From positions 1 through 34,467 of the IMG/VR virus record IMGVR_UViG_3300021197_000128: a DNA stretch of 34,467 bases; one strand, given 5' to 3'. Under the pieces are notes generated by a model. The model saw only the letters and a list, made by a program, of their open reading frames with translations, had not been told where the DNA came from and made no database searches. Of the stretch, positions 6,489 to 15,055 are shown one piece after another. Position 1 is the stretch's first letter. Each line of letters opens with the position of its first letter. The position numbers and the translations under genes are program-made. This DNA comes from a virus.

Positions 6489-9466
6489 TCGTCAAGCTCC
6501 CTTTCTAAATCTTCTAGTTCTTTTACATATTCATCATTAACTCTATCTAATCTATCTCGGATAGAATCTGAAAATTCTGAATTGTTTATAATATCTATTG
6601 CAGCTTTCTGCCTTGATGCTGATAACAACAATGTTAGTTTGCTATCTAATATTTGCTGTGCATCCTTGTTTCCATTTCTAGCAACTCGTAAAAAGTCTTG
6701 AACATTACTTTGCTCAAAAAATCTTTCTGATTGTTCTAAAAAATTCTTTCCAGCTAGTTCATGGTACAAAGCCAGCTCTTTATTTGTTAGAGCTAGTTTT
6801 TGTGTTTTGTTACCGCTTAGTTGCGGAAATGTTTGTGGATGCCTGGATGGACCATACTTAATTGAGTTAAATATCTCATCCATTGCAAATGCTCTTTTAG
6901 CATAGTTTTGATCTGGAGCATTTTTGTTAACTCCATAAAAACTTCTATATATAGGACTTACTATATCTGGCCCTAAAGCATCATCAACAAAAATAGGTAT
7001 TCCCCACACATTACGTCTAGCTTCTAGTGTGGAACTTAGTCCTGGTATTTGCTGTCTAAAATTATCAATTAATGTTCTGCCTTCTCTTGCTACTGGATCT
7101 ATAACCTTTTCAACTTGTGCAACAATCCTTGGCGTAAAAGACCTTAGAAAGTTTTTGATAGTTGATTTAGTAAATCTAGTTGGATCACTTATTGTATTAA
7201 TTAAACTTGCAAAACCACTCATAAATGTTTTGTCTGTTATTTGATTAGACAGCACTAAGGAAACTTTATTAGCTATAGTTGTCCAATCTTCTATATCTAT
7301 ATCACCATTCAAACCAGCTTCGCCTAGATCCGCTGCTATGCCAACAATGGATGCAAAAGGTTCTGAAAATTGATAACTTACATATTCGAAGCCACCTTCT
7401 CCATCTGGCACTCTAAAACTATAAGGCTTCCATCCCAAACGCTTTTTTGTTTTTGCAAAATCTCTATCAGTAGGACCACCACCAGTTATATATCCCTGGC
7501 TTGCAAAGTAAGCAATCATAGCTGTTGTAGTAGATCCTAATGCAATTCTGCCTTTAGCTAAATCTGCTGCTGCCCTATCAGAACTTGTTGCTCCAGGAGC
7601 AGATCCTTTTTCTATGGCCCTTCTTGCATCACCAGCAATAATTCCTAATGGCGTTCTATCTAATAAAGCGTATTTAGTTGCATTATATGGCGTTTTAAAA
7701 AATGGTATAAAATATCTTATACCTGGGAATCTTCTTACTTTAGACAAGCTTTTTCCAGCTGAATCTAAATCACTTTGCAGTGTTACATATTTAGCGTGTG
7801 CTTCACCTCTCATAATCGCATTTTTTGGCGGATTAGTTATATATTCTGCAATGTACTCGGAAAGCGCATCACCAGTTTTTCCGTTCTGTGTACCAGTTCT
7901 ATAAGCATCTTGATACAAAGATTGCTTGTAGGCTATACCCTTAAAAAAAGCATCTTCAAATTCTAATGCTCTTGTTGGTATTCTATCTAAGGTCATAAAC
8001 CTACCTAGAATATCCACAGCTGTACCTATATTACCTTGCAGATCCATACCTTCTGCGCTAAATGCTTTTGCATTTCTTTTGCCTTTTTCTGGCTCAATCT
8101 TTGATCCTGGTAAAACTCTATCACCAGTTGCAAAACCTTTACCAGCAGCAGACCAGGCATCCTTTATAGACATTACAGTTGCAAACATAACAGCTTTGGC
8201 TTCACCAAAAGTCATGCCACCTTCGCCGCCTAGTGATCGTCTTACTGCGCCAGCTGTAGCACCAGCAAAAGTTTCTGGTACATGAGCAAAGGTTGTTAAG
8301 AAAGCACCTATTATATTCTTACTATGTGTAACTGGTGACGATAGTAATATGTTTATCCAGGCTTCATACACAGCATCAAAAGCTTTTCTTGTTCCAGAAA
8401 ACTTTCTAGCAAGATCTGCTTTTCTAATGTTATCACCTTCAGCAGCGCCTTGATTATAAAGCTTTGCCATATTTTTAATATCTTCAGATCCGCCATAATC
8501 TTCTAATAGACTTGTTAGATCTGGCCTAGACATATCAGCATCACCAGATCTTACTGGTATTCTAAACTGTGCTAATGCCCTGGCTATTTCTGTTTGGCTA
8601 CCTTTGATTTGTGCCTGGAGTTGACCAACCAACTCTAGTTGCGCTCTAAAAGCTAAAGCATCTGCATCTGTGCCATCTTCTGCTTTGTTTGCCAGACCAT
8701 CTAATATTTTAATTTCTTTTACTAATAATTCTCTTGCAGCCAGCATAGTTTCTGCCAGGCCAAAACCGCTTTGTGAATCTACAATTACAGATCCTTTTTG
8801 CCTACCAAGTATTAGGTTAGCTAACTTCCTAGGATTTGCGCCAACAAGATCCGCCAGATCTTCTGTGGCTTTTGCAGTCATTTTACCTCTATTTGCATCA
8901 GTAATTTGACTTTTATATTTTGTAGATATTGTTTCTATAGTTGATAAGATATTACCTTCGTCTGGTATCTTTGCATCACCTTTAGATCCAACAGCTCTAA
9001 AATCTGTTAGTAATCCAGATTCACCAACCGCTACTGGCTTCTTTATATCTTTTGCAACTTTAGCTGCATCTTCTACAGTTGGTCTTATATTAACGCCAGT
9101 TGTGTCTGGCTTTACTTTACCTGGTATATTGTTAGTTGCAGCTGCATCATCAGCGAAAGTAACTGGATCATTGCCTATTCGTAATGCTTTTTCTGCTTCA
9201 AGAATTTTAGCTTTTTTAGAAGCATCTGTTAGAACATTACCAAATAAACCCCTTCTTATTGAATCGCCTAATCCAGCAACCTTTATATCATTAAATGATG
9301 GTACAATTTGCGGCTTTACAATGTCATATTCTGAGCCTGGTAATAGATTTAAATTTAACTGATCTGGATCTCTGTAGTAAGGCTCGTTACCAGTTAAAGG
9401 TTTAGTTAACCCACCAGTAAGCAAGCTCTCTTGAGCTAGCTTTTCAGCTGCATCATCTATTGCCAT
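6485..9466 (-). CDS. Large internal virion (ejection) protein with LPD38-like C-terminal region
   Basis: 993 residues, in the position of T7 gp16. The second half contains a run typical of large phage polyvalent/ejection proteins: RYFIPFFKTPYNATKYALLD, then ARIALGSTTT-type small-residue hydrophobic helix, YITGGGPTDRDF, GWKPYSFRVPDGEGG, YVSYQFSEPFASIVGIAADL. I recall this as the LPD38-like region. The N-terminus is disordered and charged. No lysozyme or transglycosylase motif is visible, unlike T7 gp16. Likely packed in the capsid core and ejected with DNA into the envelope. The stop overlaps the tail fibre start (ATGA); AGGA lies six bases before the ATG. Confidence 0.75.
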   Translation of the reverse strand: MAIDDAAEKLAQESLLTGGLTKPLTGNEPYYRDPDQLNLNLLPGSEYDIVKPQIVPSFNDIKVAGLGDSIRRGLFGNVLTDASKKAKILEAEKALRIGNDPVTFADDAAATNNIPGKVKPDTTGVNIRPTVEDAAKVAKDIKKPVAVGESGLLTDFRAVGSKGDAKIPDEGNILSTIETISTKYKSQITDANRGKMTAKATEDLADLVGANPRKLANLILGRQKGSVIVDSQSGFGLAETMLAARELLVKEIKILDGLANKAEDGTDADALAFRAQLELVGQLQAQIKGSQTEIARALAQFRIPVRSGDADMSRPDLTSLLEDYGGSEDIKNMAKLYNQGAAEGDNIRKADLARKFSGTRKAFDAVYEAWINILLSSPVTHSKNIIGAFLTTFAHVPETFAGATAGAVRRSLGGEGGMTFGEAKAVMFATVMSIKDAWSAAGKGFATGDRVLPGSKIEPEKGKRNAKAFSAEGMDLQGNIGTAVDILGRFMTLDRIPTRALEFEDAFFKGIAYKQSLYQDAYRTGTQNGKTGDALSEYIAEYITNPPKNAIMRGEAHAKYVTLQSDLDSAGKSLSKVRRFPGIRYFIPFFKTPYNATKYALLDRTPLGIIAGDARRAIEKGSAPGATSSDRAAADLAKGRIALGSTTTAMIAYFASQGYITGGGPTDRDFAKTKKRLGWKPYSFRVPDGEGGFEYVSYQFSEPFASIVGIAADLGEAGLNGDIDIEDWTTIANKVSLVLSNQITDKTFMSGFASLINTISDPTRFTKSTIKNFLRSFTPRIVAQVEKVIDPVAREGRTLIDNFRQQIPGLSSTLEARRNVWGIPIFVDDALGPDIVSPIYRSFYGVNKNAPDQNYAKRAFAMDEIFNSIKYGPSRHPQTFPQLSGNKTQKLALTNKELALYHELAGKNFLEQSERFFEQSNVQDFLRVARNGNKDAQQILDSKLTLLLSASRQKAAIDIINNSEFSDSIRDRLDRVNDEYVKELEDLERELDE

Positions 9467-9516
9467 AATATTTCCTAGGATAGTTATTTATACTAAATTT
9501 TTAGGACATTGAAAAG

Positions 9517-12474
9517 TTAATTGTTATTTTCATTGTCCATTTGTTGTTTCGCTAAAGTTCCAGCACCGACTGTTGCGGCTATAGGTGTGAATAATGGCTG
9601 GCCTTTTGGCGCTTGATTTTTAATTGTATCAGTTATTTGTATAGCTAATGTATCTTGTAAATTACCATCAACATTAACTTTTATAACTTCTACTTTAGCT
9701 TTTTTATCTAATTTCTTTAAAACTTCTTTAGATGATTTAGGCAAAACTTTATCATAAAAATCAACAAGACCTTGTTCACCCCATCTGTCTAATTGTACTT
9801 TACCAGGTGTCCAGGCAACATAATCATATCCTTGTTCTGTTGCTTGCCTAATTAATCTCTTTAATGCCAGCTGTGTCCACTTAGGAGAAGTATCTACAAA
9901 TGGGCCTTTTGTTTCGCCACTAGATCCTTTTAGTTCTTTATAATTATCTCGTCTTTTTACAACTAATGGAATCAGCTCTTTTATAGTGTCAAATTGTTGC
10001 AAAAACTCTATAGGTGTTTCATCAACACCTCTATTATCACCAATACCTTTTAATAAAATTCTTATAACGTCATTAATATATCTATCTTCATCATCACCCT
10101 TTTCAAAAAATCTGTCTGGTGGTGTTCTTGTTGCATATATTGTGGATTGTTGATCTTGAAATTCTTTATTGTAATTAGAAATTCTTATTTCATTTAGCTG
10201 ATCGTCATTTAATAATCTAATTTTTTTTGTTATTTGTTCAATTATATTATTATTTTGATCTTCAATTTCTTTTTTAGGTCTTGCTTTGGGATTATAAAAT
10301 CCTTGTATTCTGCCACGCTGCGCCCAATCAGATTGTATTTCTTCAGCGTATAAAATCTTAGATGTTTTCTTGCCAAGTCCGTCTGGTCCTATGCCTTCTC
10401 TATCTGTAACTCTTACATGAGCAACAATATTTTCTTCATCAAAGTGTGAGCTATTAAATGTTCTTAATCTTTCTATATTTTTATCTCTAGTAATTTTATC
10501 TAATGATTTATCTTTATCTAACAAAAATCTTAATCTATCTCGCATTGCTGGAGTAAATTCTTTTTCTGCCATATCTGGTGTAAGTGTTTGTGCAAATTGT
10601 TTTTTAACATTTAGATCGTATATTTCTTGCACTTCTACATTTGGTAAATCAAATTTAAGTAAATCTGGATCACCTTTAAAGCCTGGATTGGCTAATAATA
10701 TTTCTCTATAATTGTCGCCGCCTGGTTGCTTGTAATCCATCCACCTTGTCGCACCTTCTCCTTCACCGCCAAGATAGCCATAATCCATAGCGTGTATTTC
10801 AACTTGAACCTTTGCTTCATCAAAACTGTAAACTTCATTAGAAGATATACTGTTGCCTTGAGGATCTCTGATTATGTAACCAATGTCATCATTACCATGA
10901 ATAGAGTAACCAGCGTTTCCTTCATACCACTCTTTATATGGATTTTGCATATAATCTTCATAAGCAACACCATCTAAAATGTTTTCAATACTCATTTTTG
11001 TATCTGATGGTAAGCTATCGTAGTCGTTATCAGCTATTTTTTGCTGTATATATTTTATATCAGCTTCAGTAGCATCTTGTTCTCGCAAGCCTTTAAATAA
11101 AGGTTCAAGTAGGTAATCATCAGCTTGACCTCTTTGTAAATCGTAAATAAAATCTTCTGTTCTATATATCCAGTTTTCGCTATTATCATCTACTCTACCT
11201 TCATCCCAAGACAAACGATCCATGCCGCCATCTGCATCTGGCTCTAAGGTAATTTCTTTAAGCTCTATTCTGTTTTCTTCTAAATGTTTTACAATCTCAT
11301 CTTTTGTAACTTTAGGTTTACTTAGTATTTCATCTAGGCCAGTCCATTTAATTTCATCTTCTTTTACACCCTGGTTAATAAGAATACCCCTTAGTTGTGA
11401 TCCCTGGCCAGAATTTTGCTTTAAATTTTTGGCTTGCTCTAAAGCGTTTGAGTAAAAACCTAGTTCATCCTGGTCAACTCGTTTATCTGTCAAAGCTTTA
11501 CCAGCAGCAGAAACAAGTGAATCAACAGCTGGCATAGGATCAACACCAGTATTAAGTGTAAAACTACCATCAGCTTTTCTTGCAGCTATTCTTTTATCAG
11601 CATCTTTACCTAAATTTCTTATACCTTCAGCAATAACTGGTGCAACTCTTTTAGCGCCTTCTATACCACCGACAATCGCACCACCACCAGCCAGGCCGAT
11701 ACCAGTAGATATAGCGCTTTGTAAATTATCAAATTCAGCTTTGCCAGTTCTAGGATCTGCAACATTAGATCTAATTTCTTTTTGCTGCCTTATATAATCT
11801 TCTGCTGCTGTATAACCACCAGCTTCATAAACAGTCAATAATCGTGGATCTAATGCTTTTTTAAGAAAATTAGTAATACCTTTTTTAGTTGTTTGTTTTG
11901 CGCCTTGCCTTCCAAGAAAACCCCAGCCAAGTGTACTTAGACCAACATATGTTGTTGGATCTGAAAACATACCAGCAAAAAATCTTTTTGTGCCATTCCA
12001 GGATATACCAAGTTTAGCGTATTCTTCTTGCAATGCTAATGATGCTACCGCTAATTGTGGATTGTCTTTTGCTAGTGTTCCAAGCTTACTAAAATTTATA
12101 GCTGCTTTCGGTAGATTATATTCTAGTGATCCCTGGTATTCTATACCCCATGCTGCATATTCTTCTGGTGTTTTTGGCGCTCTTTGCAATGCTGCTTTTT
12201 TACGCCTGGTCATAACACCAGATTTATTCTTATCACCTATCATAGCATTATATAAAAGCTCACTAGCTCGCTGAAAGCCAGGACTTGTAACTAATTCTGC
12301 ATCAGTTAGATCTGAGGTTTTAGGTAAATCAGTGACATTATTATCCAGGACAAATTCACTATCAAACTGAACGCCTTGCTCATTACCAGCTTCAAGCAGC
12401 TGTGCATAATCACCATTAACAAGTTCTGATCTTTGATTCCTCAAAGACCATCCTAATAACCATTCATTTTCCAA
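9517..12474 (-). CDS. Large internal virion protein with polyvalent-protein domain, TTG start
   Basis: 985 residues. The start is probably TTG at 12474, with AAGGA nine bases upstream and immediately after the previous stop; the next in-frame ATG is about 95 codons in. The N-terminal third is helical with Gly/Ala-rich hydrophobic stretches near 165-195 and 265-285. The C-terminal half has a conserved domain of large phage polyvalent proteins: FNSSHFDEENIVAHVRVTD, ILYAEEIQSDWAQRGR and, later, LALKRLIRQATEQGYDYVAW; it ends GQPLFTPIAATVGAG. The biochemical role of that domain is unknown to me. Position in the T7-like order and size suggest a core protein ejected into the host. Confidence 0.7.
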   Translation of the reverse strand: MENEWLLGWSLRNQRSELVNGDYAQLLEAGNEQGVQFDSEFVLDNNVTDLPKTSDLTDAELVTSPGFQRASELLYNAMIGDKNKSGVMTRRKKAALQRAPKTPEEYAAWGIEYQGSLEYNLPKAAINFSKLGTLAKDNPQLAVASLALQEEYAKLGISWNGTKRFFAGMFSDPTTYVGLSTLGWGFLGRQGAKQTTKKGITNFLKKALDPRLLTVYEAGGYTAAEDYIRQQKEIRSNVADPRTGKAEFDNLQSAISTGIGLAGGGAIVGGIEGAKRVAPVIAEGIRNLGKDADKRIAARKADGSFTLNTGVDPMPAVDSLVSAAGKALTDKRVDQDELGFYSNALEQAKNLKQNSGQGSQLRGILINQGVKEDEIKWTGLDEILSKPKVTKDEIVKHLEENRIELKEITLEPDADGGMDRLSWDEGRVDDNSENWIYRTEDFIYDLQRGQADDYLLEPLFKGLREQDATEADIKYIQQKIADNDYDSLPSDTKMSIENILDGVAYEDYMQNPYKEWYEGNAGYSIHGNDDIGYIIRDPQGNSISSNEVYSFDEAKVQVEIHAMDYGYLGGEGEGATRWMDYKQPGGDNYREILLANPGFKGDPDLLKFDLPNVEVQEIYDLNVKKQFAQTLTPDMAEKEFTPAMRDRLRFLLDKDKSLDKITRDKNIERLRTFNSSHFDEENIVAHVRVTDREGIGPDGLGKKTSKILYAEEIQSDWAQRGRIQGFYNPKARPKKEIEDQNNNIIEQITKKIRLLNDDQLNEIRISNYNKEFQDQQSTIYATRTPPDRFFEKGDDEDRYINDVIRILLKGIGDNRGVDETPIEFLQQFDTIKELIPLVVKRRDNYKELKGSSGETKGPFVDTSPKWTQLALKRLIRQATEQGYDYVAWTPGKVQLDRWGEQGLVDFYDKVLPKSSKEVLKKLDKKAKVEVIKVNVDGNLQDTLAIQITDTIKNQAPKGQPLFTPIAATVGAGTLAKQQMDNENNN

Positions 12475-12486
12475 TAGTTTGTGTCC

Positions 12487-14121
12487 TTAGCTTCTTGCTT
12501 GTATTAATTTATAATTTTTTAAAAAATGCTTGATAGTTTCAAATTCTATAGCTTTTTCTAATGCAGAAAAATTAGTTGTATCTTCTTCAATTTGCTGTTT
12601 AAGAACATTTAATCTTGTTCTTACTGCATCTGGACTCAAACCAATAAAGTTAAAATCATCTAATATTTCTCTTGATTTTGTATTTAGAGCTAAAAAGTTT
12701 TGTTCATTTTTAGTGTTATTAATTTGGTCAATAACTTCATTATAAACATCTCTTACATTTCTAACATTTCCATTTACATCTTTATCATCAATAAGTCTGT
12801 CGAATGTATCTAGGGCATCAGCGCCTAATAAATTATCCCTAACAGAACTTGCACCAGGCATAGCTATTCCAGATATACCAATACTTTGTTTTATAAGAGA
12901 TCTTAGTTTTTTAGTTTCTTTTGCTCTAGGTGTACTTGCTTTTTGATTTTCAGCAAATTCTGTAAGTGAAATAAAATCTTTTATGGCAATGTCTTTGCCT
13001 ATCCCAATTTTCTTTTCATATTTGTCAAGTATAGTATCTATTTCAAATTTATCTTCAGCATCATATATTTCATTTTTAAAATCTAATATTGTGCCTTGGT
13101 TACTTGATACCTCATCACCTTCAATAATGTTCGTGGTCAAAGTATTGTATTGGTTAGTATCTAATTTACCATCACCATACAAAGTCTCTATTTTCTGCAA
13201 AGTTACTGGATCTTTGTTTCTTATTTTCAATAAAAAAGTAGAAAATGTTTTGCGCTGTGTTTTTTTTATTAACTTATCATTTACTCTAGTTTGTTTTTCA
13301 GCAGCTCTTGCAGCCTGGTTAGTTAAACGATTAGAAAGTGTATTGGCTTGTCCTTGTAATATAACTCTTTCATTTTCTGATAAATCTGGATATTTATTAG
13401 CATCAAATAAATTATTAGCTATTTGACTTGCTGCATTTGCATCTTGTCCATATGCAGCCGCAGATAATTCTTTATTAACAGTTAGCCTAGCTGCTTTACT
13501 TTTAGTTGCTAATATTCTCTTTTGTGCCGCTTCTTGTGTAATAAGATTGTCACTTACCATAGAAGCGTATAAACCATTTTCTCCATATAATTGATCTGTA
13601 GCTTCTGCTAAAGCAGCACCAGAAGATGTAGATATTTTATCTATTAAAAGCTTTTCTTTTTTTACAGCTTGCGCTTTTCCATAATCTATAATTTGTAATC
13701 GTGATACTTTATTAAAATCATTTAGTGCAATTAATCTAAGATCAGTAAGCTTTTCTGTAACATTTGATCTTATAACATTATCTGAAATACCCTTAGTTGC
13801 TTTCATAGCAATAGGTGTCCATTTGTTTAAAAAAAATGTATTTGCTTCAGTTGTGTTTGTGAAATTTTTTGTTTGTGCTTCTCTTATAAGGCTTGATGCT
13901 TTTTCCCTTATACCATTTTCTCTTTTGTTTATTTCAGCAGTACGTTCCATCTTTAGCTGTGTTTCTAGGTAGTCTAAAGATATTTTCATACCCAAATCAC
14001 CAAGACCAGCCATAGCTCTTGATCCAGCTGATAACGCTCCAGGACTAGCTTGCACTGAAAAGTTTATTGCACCAGTTTTGGAAGTCATCTTGCTTTGACT
14101 TCTGTAAGTAGGAACTCTCAT
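12487..14121 (-). CDS. Internal virion protein, helical (gp15-position)
   Basis: 544 residues, almost entirely helical and rich in Ala, Asn, Lys and Glu, with heptad-like segments at about 45-110 and 285-330. The N-terminus (VPTYRSQSKMTSKTG ... PGALSAGSRAMAGLGDLG) is typical of internal proteins encoded next to the gp14-like gene in marine podoviruses. Starts with an ATGA overlap on the upstream stop. No enzymatic motif seen. Likely part of the ejected core that forms a channel across the envelope. Confidence 0.65.
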   Translation of the reverse strand: MRVPTYRSQSKMTSKTGAINFSVQASPGALSAGSRAMAGLGDLGMKISLDYLETQLKMERTAEINKRENGIREKASSLIREAQTKNFTNTTEANTFFLNKWTPIAMKATKGISDNVIRSNVTEKLTDLRLIALNDFNKVSRLQIIDYGKAQAVKKEKLLIDKISTSSGAALAEATDQLYGENGLYASMVSDNLITQEAAQKRILATKSKAARLTVNKELSAAAYGQDANAASQIANNLFDANKYPDLSENERVILQGQANTLSNRLTNQAARAAEKQTRVNDKLIKKTQRKTFSTFLLKIRNKDPVTLQKIETLYGDGKLDTNQYNTLTTNIIEGDEVSSNQGTILDFKNEIYDAEDKFEIDTILDKYEKKIGIGKDIAIKDFISLTEFAENQKASTPRAKETKKLRSLIKQSIGISGIAMPGASSVRDNLLGADALDTFDRLIDDKDVNGNVRNVRDVYNEVIDQINNTKNEQNFLALNTKSREILDDFNFIGLSPDAVRTRLNVLKQQIEEDTTNFSALEKAIEFETIKHFLKNYKLIQARS

Positions 14122-14615
14122 ACTGGTTTCATTGCAGCATAACTTGAAGCGCCAGATAACAAGCTACCCATAGCTTTAAATTTACCAGCTCTTGCAGCAT
14201 TTCTGCCATACATACGATTAAGATTTGCTTGCATCCTTTGTTGAACTCCTTGCTCTTTTAGTTCTTGTTTGCCTACTTTGGCATTATATCTCATGGTTGC
14301 GACTTCTTCATCTGCTTGTTGGGCGTTTGCCAGGGCAACTTTTAGCGGTGTACCAGTATCGGCCATCCAGCCATTATATCTAAAAGCTTGTGACGTAGAT
14401 GCTTGCAGATCATCAAAATCATTTCTAAATCTTTTTACATCTACTTCATTTTGTAAAACTAGCTGGTCTGCTGCCTGGTCATTCGCCTTGGCGTTTCTTT
14501 CATTTATTTGTGCATTATAATCGTAAGCTCGTTTTTGATCCTTACCAGCCTGGATAGCGCCTATAGCACTAACAGCAGTTGAAGCAATCAGTAAAGGTAC
14601 AGCAAATTGAGCCAT
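14118..14615 (-). CDS. Internal virion protein, T7 gp14-like
   Basis: 165 residues. A short N-terminal hydrophobic helix (AVPLLIASTAVSAIGAI, 4-20) is followed by a long charged helical domain with YNAQINERNAKAND and a MRYNAKVGKQE segment, then a Met/Arg-rich tail. This is the usual form of T7 gp14-type internal core proteins, ejected first to pass the outer membrane. The gene sits between the gp13-like and the large core protein genes, as in T7, and overlaps the next gene by ATGA. Confidence 0.75.
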   Translation of the reverse strand: MAQFAVPLLIASTAVSAIGAIQAGKDQKRAYDYNAQINERNAKANDQAADQLVLQNEVDVKRFRNDFDDLQASTSQAFRYNGWMADTGTPLKVALANAQQADEEVATMRYNAKVGKQELKEQGVQQRMQANLNRMYGRNAARAGKFKAMGSLLSGASSYAAMKPV

Positions 14616-15055
14616 TATTTTATCCTCGCCATTCTATAATAATCTTGTCCGTCTGGACCATATTTGCGCATGATGCCTTCATGCTCAAACCCTAAAAATT
14701 CAGCAAATCTTTTAGCTGTAGGCCAATCAGATCTAACCCCAGCTTGTACTCTTACTAAGCCATTATCTTGAATCATATTGTCAAAATTATCTTTTATCAT
14801 TCTGATAATAGTTATTTTTTTCTGTGGCATTTTACTTGATGCAACAAACCATCCTTCGCCTACACCTTTCCATAAAGGCTGCACACCACTACTAGCTATA
14901 AGATGACCATTTTCCACAGCAGTAAATGCCATTCCTGGTACATCTAATGATTGTGCAAAATCACCAGCAACACCAAAAGACTTTCTTGCCAGGTTGTCCA
15001 TATCACCAGCAAGCAGTTCATCTAGGTGTTCTGCCTTATAATTAATTAACCTCAT
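14615..15055 (-). CDS. GNAT-fold protein, T7 gp13-like
   Basis: 146 residues with the strand/helix order of a GNAT acyltransferase: FTAVENGHLIASSGVQPLW (strands 2-3 and turn), GEGWFVAS, a helix IIRMIKDNFDNMIQ, VRVQAGVRSDWPTAKRFAEF and the closing LGFEHEGIMRKYGPDGQDYYRM. T7 gp13 (DUF2833/Phage_T7_Gp13) shares this fold and location between tail tube B and gp14. The acyl-CoA loop (Q/RxxGxG/A) is not conserved, so it may be a structural relic and not an active enzyme. ATGA-type overlap with tail tube B. Confidence 0.75.
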   Translation of the reverse strand: MRLINYKAEHLDELLAGDMDNLARKSFGVAGDFAQSLDVPGMAFTAVENGHLIASSGVQPLWKGVGEGWFVASSKMPQKKITIIRMIKDNFDNMIQDNGLVRVQAGVRSDWPTAKRFAEFLGFEHEGIMRKYGPDGQDYYRMARIK

